A stretch of DNA of 64,000 bases. Source: Topomyia yanbarensis. Its lineage: Eukaryota; Arthropoda; Insecta; Diptera; Culicidae. The stretch spans positions 15,252,001-15,316,000 of the forward strand of contig NC_080672.1 of NCBI RefSeq assembly GCF_030247195.1. Reading direction: 5' to 3'. Of the stretch, positions 57,900-64,000 are shown piece by piece. The position numbers and the translations under genes were made by a program. Each line of letters opens with the position of its first letter. Position 1 is the stretch's first letter. Below the pieces are notes generated by a model. The model searched no databases, was not told the DNA's origin, and saw only the letters and a list, made by a program, of their open reading frames with translations.

Positions 57900-57944
57900 T
57901 ATTAGAAAGAAAAAGAAAACTTCTCAAACTTATATTTAGGGTGG

Positions 57945-58330
57945 CCACACCGGTTTTTTGAGGCGAATTCCGGGTCTTCTTTCAGGTAATTCGGATTTCG
58001 CCCGGAAGAATCCAGTGGATCATGTTTTGGATCGTCCAGCACACAGTCATCATAAACATCATTCTCGGACTGCAGGTCCTAATCGCTCTCGGTGCCATTT
58101 AAAAAGTGTTCACCACCATTTGGGTTCAGCTTAACTTTTCCCCACATGACCTTCGTTTCAATGGATCATCGTATAATTTGCTCCCCATAAAGATTCTCGA
58201 AAGATATTGAAGTGTGCCCCGCCTTTGCTTACTGTGGAACAGAGCAAAGCTCGCTTGGGTTATCCTCCACAGCGAGAGTGGTTAGTGCTTTTGGATTCTT
58301 TGTGGATTTTCGAGGAAGAGAAGTACTACA
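57945..58330 (-). pseudogene. small unknown coding remnant
   Basis: The minus strand reads FHSKQRRGTLQYLSRIFMGS and KLYDDPLKRRSCGEKLS, then a frame change to VMWGKVKLNPNGGEHFLNGT, a stop at the codon after ESD, then DLQSENDVYDDCVLDDPKHD and PLDSSGRNPNYLKEDPEFAS. The balanced charged composition across two frames is coding-like. I do not recognise the family. It may be a host pseudogene or a transposon gene fragment. Confidence 0.35.
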
Positions 58331-59519
58331 CCCAAGTAAATCAACAAAACTGTTCACAAATGTGAAAAAATGCACCTAAATATGAATGGCACAGAAAAGT
58401 GATATGCTTCACTAAAACAATACACTCTACGGTGACTGTGAAGAAAATATGATATTTTTCCTCCTAGTGCAACGAGCTGCATAAGAAATAAGGCAGAGCT
58501 TATTTGTTTGTTTTTAAGCTTTTATATATTAAAAAACAATGGAAGCATTCTAAAATTCTGTCGAGTAATGACTTTAATTCGAAATTACGAAAACTGATTT
58601 CAGCGTATGTATACGTATCTCTTGAAGTCTATCCCCTGTTCAGTAAAATTCTCTTGGTCGAAGTACCACTACCACTATTTGAGAACTCAATTGATATTCT
58701 AAATGAAGTCGAAATAACTCTAACTATTTGAAGAAAATTGAAATCCATGGTTTGTCATTGTTAAAAAATTGTTAAAAAATCCATAAAAAAATCATATTCA
58801 AATACGAGATGATACTGAAAGCTTTTGTCAATTAATGGGATATACATATTGGCCAATGATTTGAACTCTAACACTAATTTGCTAAATGATTCAAAATATT
58901 TTTTCTAGAACCAGATTTAAGTTTTTCTTTTCAGAATATTTTTCGATTAAAAAAAATCACAACTTTGATATTTGCCAATGGTTTCCCATTAATGGATGCT
59001 TACTTTATAAACTTTGCGATTAATATAACTAAATGATTCCGACAGTTGTGATTTCATCTTTCATCAAATTTTTTCAACTTTTTAAAATCTTTTGCTAGAA
59101 TAAAATTCTACAATCTTTGATTGAAGTGCTTATCAAAACCGGTTAATCAGAGCTCCATACCGAATCTCAAAAATAATTGAGAATTCAAAGCTCGAAAACT
59201 CATCCATAAAAATTGTGACGAATGATCACGTTTGTTGGGTTAAAATTCATCGGAAAGCGTAATATATCTCATTATGAAAGAACTTTGATATATAATACCT
59301 TTAAACTTTCAATATATATTGAAACCCTATTTAGAACGATTTTTTTTATTTTTGTGCTCTTTTATGCTAGAAATCAGTTACAACATTCCTAGAATATACT
59401 TCAAAGTCTTCTAACACACCAACCCAAATAACAGGAAAATTTATGTTTTTCATAGGATTATGAAAGTTTTCGAAACTAGCATAGCGTAAAATCTACCCAC
59501 AATCCTTATTTGAAATTTG
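58331..59519. other. AT-rich stretch without recognised features
   Basis: A 75-codon frame at 58504-58731 has no recognised homology. Otherwise stop-dense. Confidence 0.4.
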
Positions 59520-61020
59520 ATCCATGTTTCGGTATTTTTTCCATTTTCTTTATTTTTACATGGATTTTTTTTTTAATTTCGTTAAAATTTCATTAATAGA
59601 TTTTTTTGAAGTTGTAGATTTTTTTGTATTTCTGCAGTTTTTACATTCCGTCTTTTTATCTATTTCAATACTTATATATGTACCATATTTTTATTTGATC
59701 CATCTTTTCACGTTATTAATTTTTTCCATTTTTATCACTACCACTTACTTTAATTTATAGATTCATTTTTCCCTTATTTATTTCGACTATGTTAGTCACA
59801 TTTTCTTTTTTACGTTTTAACGACATTCAATTAGCTAGAGATTACTGGGTAGGGAAAGTTATGAAACTTAGAGCCATAGTACTCAAGTGAGAGCAAGGAT
59901 GTGAAGTAAACAGATCGGAAAACTAGAAGTGGCAGGGTCATTAGAACAGGCTTAATATCGTGCAGGCTTAATTTTTGCCTTCTGATAATGAGGGTCGAGC
60001 TTAGGCAGAATAACTACGAATCACCCGAGTTCACTATCATGTGTCCTTGATAAAGGTAGACGTATCTATCTTTACCGTGACAACCGGCCAGATTATAGAT
60101 TCATTTATCTGTTATTCAATTTTATTTGCAATTTTTCGATGGAATCCTATTTTCTTTTTTTTTTTTTATTGTTTTATATTTTAATAACTTGCTTTTTTTA
60201 TTTGTTTCTTTTATCATTCCGTCCATTTGTTTAAATTTGTCTATTTACTCCATTTATTTCTTATCCTACCCATTTTCTATTTTCTCTTTTTCTACATACT
60301 TTTTTGCATCTTTACAAGTATTTTTATTTTTTTAAAAATTCGTCCTTATTTGTCTTATTGTCCCAATACTTACCCTTTTCCTATTTTGTTCCATGTTCTC
60401 TAGTTTTTAGCTTTAAGTTGTTTTATTTTTTCCATTGTTAACTTAATATAATTTTATTTATTTTTTCACATTTTCTCAATTTTTTCATTCTATTTATTGT
60501 TGTTATTTCTTCATTTTTTCCATATAACCTATTTTGAAAGTAATTTTTCTGTTGACCATTTTCCTATACGTTCATTACTTTTAATTTTTTATTTCCCTGT
60601 TTCTATTTATTTCCCTACAAAACATTTGAATTTGGCATTACCCGTACTTTCTCTTCATTTTACATTTAGTTCGTTGTTTGAATTTACTTTAATTTTTGTT
60701 TCTAATGCTTTTTTTCATTCTCTAAATAATTAAAATCCATTTTTTTTAATTTCTTCTTGTTATTTTCTCCATTTTGTGTGTTTCTATAGTAAACCATTTT
60801 GGTTTTTCTAATATTTTTGTTTTCTAGCTTGTCCGTTTGCTTCGCTTTTCATCAATACATACCTTCAAAATATCTTTATTTATCTTTTTCATTGTTCCAA
60901 TTTTTCAAAATTTTCCGGTCAGTCGTTTTTTTAAATTTTACCATTATTATTTTTTTTTTGTTTTTTATGTTTATTCCACTAATTTAATGCACTCTTAACG
61001 TTTTTTCACTTTTTCTATGG
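59520..61020 (+). repeat. T-rich, strand-asymmetric degenerate repeat
   Basis: Apart from an insertion at 59769-60092, the plus strand is dominated by T with recurring TTTTTCCATTTT, TCTATTTATT and TTTTCATTTT units. Several plus-strand frames of 60-80 codons made almost wholly of Phe, Leu, Ile and Ser are compositional artefacts. The pattern resembles a very degenerate short tandem repeat. No terminal structure was found. Confidence 0.6.
59769..60092 (-). mobile_element. 324-bp retroposed insertion (SINE-like or truncated LINE)
   Basis: Flanked by the 14-bp direct repeat TTATAGATTCATTT (59755-59768, 60093-60106). On the minus strand it ends in an A-rich segment (GTCGAAATAAATAAGGG). No tRNA-like boxes are evident. 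A relative is the split fragment at 34333-34890. Confidence 0.7.
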
Positions 61021-62640
61021 CATTGAATATTTCTTGTTCTTGATGTTAAATATATTTTGTTATTTTCGGTTCATCAAGTTTTCCAGTTTTATGCATTAAC
61101 TAGCTCAAGTTTTTTTACAATCATCATCAAAATTGGAAGAGATGCATGACTTCTTGAAGAAATCTGTACTGCTTTTTGATTTCAGGTTTGTTTTACCGAA
61201 GCTTGGGAAACAATTCCAATTAAAGTTGTTGCACATAACGTTGAACGTTGTGCGGGTAACGAAGACGTAAGGTGCTTTCGAAAATGCCGTTTTATTCGAG
61301 CCGAATTCCGAAAGCACTTATTCTGAGTGCATAGAAAAGATAGAAGAGATGCTCTTGGGGCTTAGATTAGCTGATTCTTTTTTCCTCCTCAGTGATTTCT
61401 GATTATCTCTCTCATTCTATTCCAAAACGAACAAAAAACAGATTATGAGGCTGCCATATACTGAAGACAAGAAATCGAAATTGTTTAACTTATAGCTACA
61501 ACCAGTCACAACATTATAGTAGCAACAGTGTTTTAATATGGAACGAATTCTTCGCATGAAAGTAAAATTTATTGCCAATGAAAATGACATTGCGTTAAAA
61601 TGTCGCGAAAACAAAAACTGTCGTCTCGGCTTTATCGTGCTCAATAAATCGAAATAATTTTTGCATAGTATGCATGCCTACTGTTTATACTAAGTGTACA
61701 GAGTGCACAGACCTAATATAGAAATTCAAATACTTGTTATTTAAATTTAAAATAGAGATGCCAATATCGAGTATTGCATCTGAGTTTTGTTAAACGTCAC
61801 AATCACTTGTGATGAAGCGTTAATTTTTGGAGAGTTTTAGGGCTCAGTCGCCCATAAAACTTAAACTTTTTTTTAAATAATTCGTTTAGCGGACTCGGCT
61901 CAATGCTTTAGCCAATCAGAGCAGTGGTTCTTTATCAATTTATATTTATTTCCAACAATAAAAATAACAAAACGAGTTTAATTGGTTGTCCAGCAGATCT
62001 CGCGCAAGTTCTTAGCCATTGCACATGGATACCTGTTAATAAGGCGGGGAAATATTTTTACTCGTCAACTGTGTATAGGGGGTCGTTTATAACTATCGTG
62101 CTATTGAACACTTCCGTGTCATCGTCGTGGTTGCTGCCTTTATGTTCACGGACGTCTGATTTCTTCTCTGCTTGTTGCCTTTACGAGTGTGAATTTCCTC
62201 ACTGATCGTGCTGGCTGTAGATTTTGAGATACTTGACGCAGCTTTTACCGTTATCAATATTTGGTAATTGTTTGTGTTCAGCGGTTAAAACAGCGTATCT
62301 TTTGATATAAAATTTTTAGTGATTAATTCTCCAAGAAGTAATTGTGGAGAATAGACTCTTTAAAAATAGCAAGAGACTTGGTGCCTTCAATACAATTGTT
62401 TATAATATTATTTTAAACTTCGTTTAAAATATGAAGGCTACATGAATGCAGCACATCGAGAAATAAAACAACATTTAGGAAAAAATTTCTCTTTCATGTT
62501 TTTTCTCTAAAAAAATTCGAATCTGTTCTGTTTAATTGTCTCCATACTAACATATTCAGCTTTTGTGAAAACATCTGCATCTGTATTGTTCCGTTAGTGG
62601 TTTGCAGTCAGACCAGACCTGAGAGTTTTTATTGTTGCGT
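61021..62640. other. unassigned stretch
   Basis: Short frames on both strands (61105-61317 minus with a counterpart on the plus strand, 61924-62205 plus) have no recognised motif. A segment at 61110-61330 looks somewhat coding-like on both strands but cannot be assigned. Confidence 0.3.
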
Positions 62641-63010
62641 TATCCCATCTAAGCGGAATGCTAGGAAGTTCCTGAAGCGTGGACCTGTTACAAACCAGCC
62701 AAGTGAATTTGGCGAGATCAATCTAATTTATATTTGTTTTTTATTATCCATTTAGTTGAATATTATATGAATCACTTCAAACCCATATCCCATTTTCCTT
62801 CCCTACTAACTCTAACATCCGTAATGCCTATGGAGATTGCGTGGGTTTCCCGCATCTTCTTAAGTAGGTATTCAACTAACATTACCTTCCCTTTGGCGAT
62901 CGTAAGGACATGGCCAGGTTTGCAGTGAACTATACTAATGTATAAAAAGATTTCACTGTATCAGCCACCCATGATGAGTGCGGTCGTTTTTGCTATGCTA
63001 TGCTATGCTA
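62640..63010 (+). mobile_element. LINE 3' end with (TATGC)n tail
   Basis: Ends in TGCTATGCTATGCTATGCTA (62991-63010). The segment CCTATGGAGATTGCGTGG then CTTCTTAAGTAGGTATTC is similar to CCTATGGAAGAGTC then CTTCCGTTAAGTAGGTGG in the LINE-derived insertion ending at 16825, indicating related 3' untranslated regions with different pentameric tails. No coding part is present. Confidence 0.55.
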
Positions 63011-64000
63011 ATTAGGAAAATTTTTCTCTTCGATATAACTTTGTTTGTAAGCTTCAGAGACTCTTACCATGAAAGCAATGTGAATTTTATTGTTTATAAA
63101 CCGCAGAAGAGTAATATGAGAATAACTCATTTTAAAGGTTTTTTTACATATACCTAGTCTATTATATTTCAATACTCTGAATATATGGAGTAGTCATGTC
63201 ATCAACAAAGTTGTTTGAAATAGTATTTTCGAAACTTTGTTGAAGACATTAAGTCTCGAGCTAAATTTTCTTGAAGAGTAAAGGAAAAACAGTCAAAAAA
63301 ATTTATCAGAAAATGTGCTGCTTCACGTTGTTAAATTCTTCAATGAAACTTAACATCAAACCTTGACATCAAACCGTGACCTTAAAAAGTTATCAAACAT
63401 TTATTTTTTTCGCTATTGAAGCTCACAATTTATCAACGAGTCCTGGTATCTAGTACACGAAATTTTATTACGCCATTCAATTCAGCACTAAAAATACACC
63501 ATTGATAGCCACTAATGTGAAATATATTGAAATTTTCATTATTTCTAATCCTGCTTAGAAGTAATTCACATAATTGTCAATACAACAAAAATCAAGTGCC
63601 CATAAAAATCGATCCTGCCCTGCTAGAGACAAACTGTAAACGTCATTTTTCATTGTCTTCCATTTCCTTCCGAATTGCTATTCTTGTTGTTAATGATATT
63701 GAGTTTTTTGTCTGAACTTTACGCAATCTCATAAAATACATTTTCAGCAAATGTTGAAATATATGCAAGTGTTAGGTGAGCAAGTTTATGTTATTCAAGC
63801 TTAGCTTCCCATTCGAAAAATTGTCTCTGAACCCTGATCCATAATTTGGAACATCTCTCCGAAAAAGAGGTCATAATAACTCAGGCAGTTATTATCTTTT
63901 ATATTGATGTAATTTGACAACTATGGGATTCGGCTAATAGATAGGTGACAAGATCGCATAATTTTTCAAAAGTCCAAAAGGTTTTCAATGTAGTGATCAG
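63011..64000. other. AT-rich stretch without recognised features
   Basis: A short imperfect palindrome around 63197-63250 (ATCAACAAAGTTG then ACTTTGTTGAAGAC) is the only structure seen. Confidence 0.4.

Noticed and set aside
59524..60987. Series of Phe/Leu/Ile-rich plus-strand frames resembling membrane proteins
   Set aside because: They follow from the T-rich composition; TTT, TTA and ATT codons dominate and there are no conserved motifs.

Overview
This is eukaryotic, AT-rich, repeat-dense DNA from an insect, most probably a culicine mosquito. The evidence is a Tc1/mariner element whose transposase spacing counts to DD37E (a type known from mosquitoes), Juan/jockey-like, CR1-like and RNase H-bearing LINEs, abundant TIR-bearing non-autonomous DNA elements, tRNA-derived SINEs, and a long repeat family beginning GTGCCTTTCTCAT that I associate with culicine genomes. 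The species assignment is inference. I find no confirmed host protein gene, no rRNA, no functional tRNA and no CRISPR array. The only host-like coding candidate is a possible signal-peptide exon at 30495-30728.

Layout. 0.8-6.9 kb is a decayed locus of unknown protein-coding fragments with Ulp1/C48-like sequence and two diverged copies of one C-terminal segment; one copy is split by a 2.8 kb fold-back element (2754-5540) that itself carries a SINE (4027-4491). 7.75-12.8 kb is a copy of the long modular repeat, cut by a 2.9 kb hAT-type element (9090-11979) that contains a palindrome and three small MITEs. 12.9-14.4 kb is the DD37E mariner with a dead transposase. 14.9-16.8 kb is a LINE-derived insertion with a 22-bp target duplication. 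17-22 kb is mostly unassigned but holds a well-formed hammerhead ribozyme motif (18701-18734). 22.0-24.9 kb is a hAT-type element with GCGGTA arrays that contains a second element of the same build with GGTACCG arrays. 25.95-27.5 kb is a minus-strand RNase H LINE. 28.3-29.6 kb is a third copy of the long repeat. 29.6-33 kb is the most host-like stretch.

33-38 kb holds inverted arrays, two TA-flanked MITEs and a jockey-like LINE with an (AATAAAAC)n tail of about 34 units. 38.3-38.85 kb is a chimera of two LINE types. 38.85-43.5 kb is a nearly full-length CR1-like LINE with frameshifts. 43.5-45.7 kb is a second nearly complete copy of the long repeat. 45.7-51 kb contains a CR1/jockey-type fragment, a damaged Juan-like LINE and a minus-strand jockey-like LINE. 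53.7-56.1 kb is a third array-bearing hAT-type element, which contains a degenerate hammerhead. 57-58.4 kb has two tRNA-derived SINEs and a small unknown pseudogene. 59.5-61 kb is a strikingly T-rich degenerate repeat. 62.6-63.0 kb is a LINE 3' end with a (TATGC)n tail.

The window is essentially a stack of nested insertions. In several cases an empty site is preserved inside the window itself (second repeat copy, opposite palindrome arm, second MITE copy, tandem paralogue), so insertion boundaries can be read to the base. Every mobile-element coding region checked carries stops or frameshifts, so none appears autonomous.
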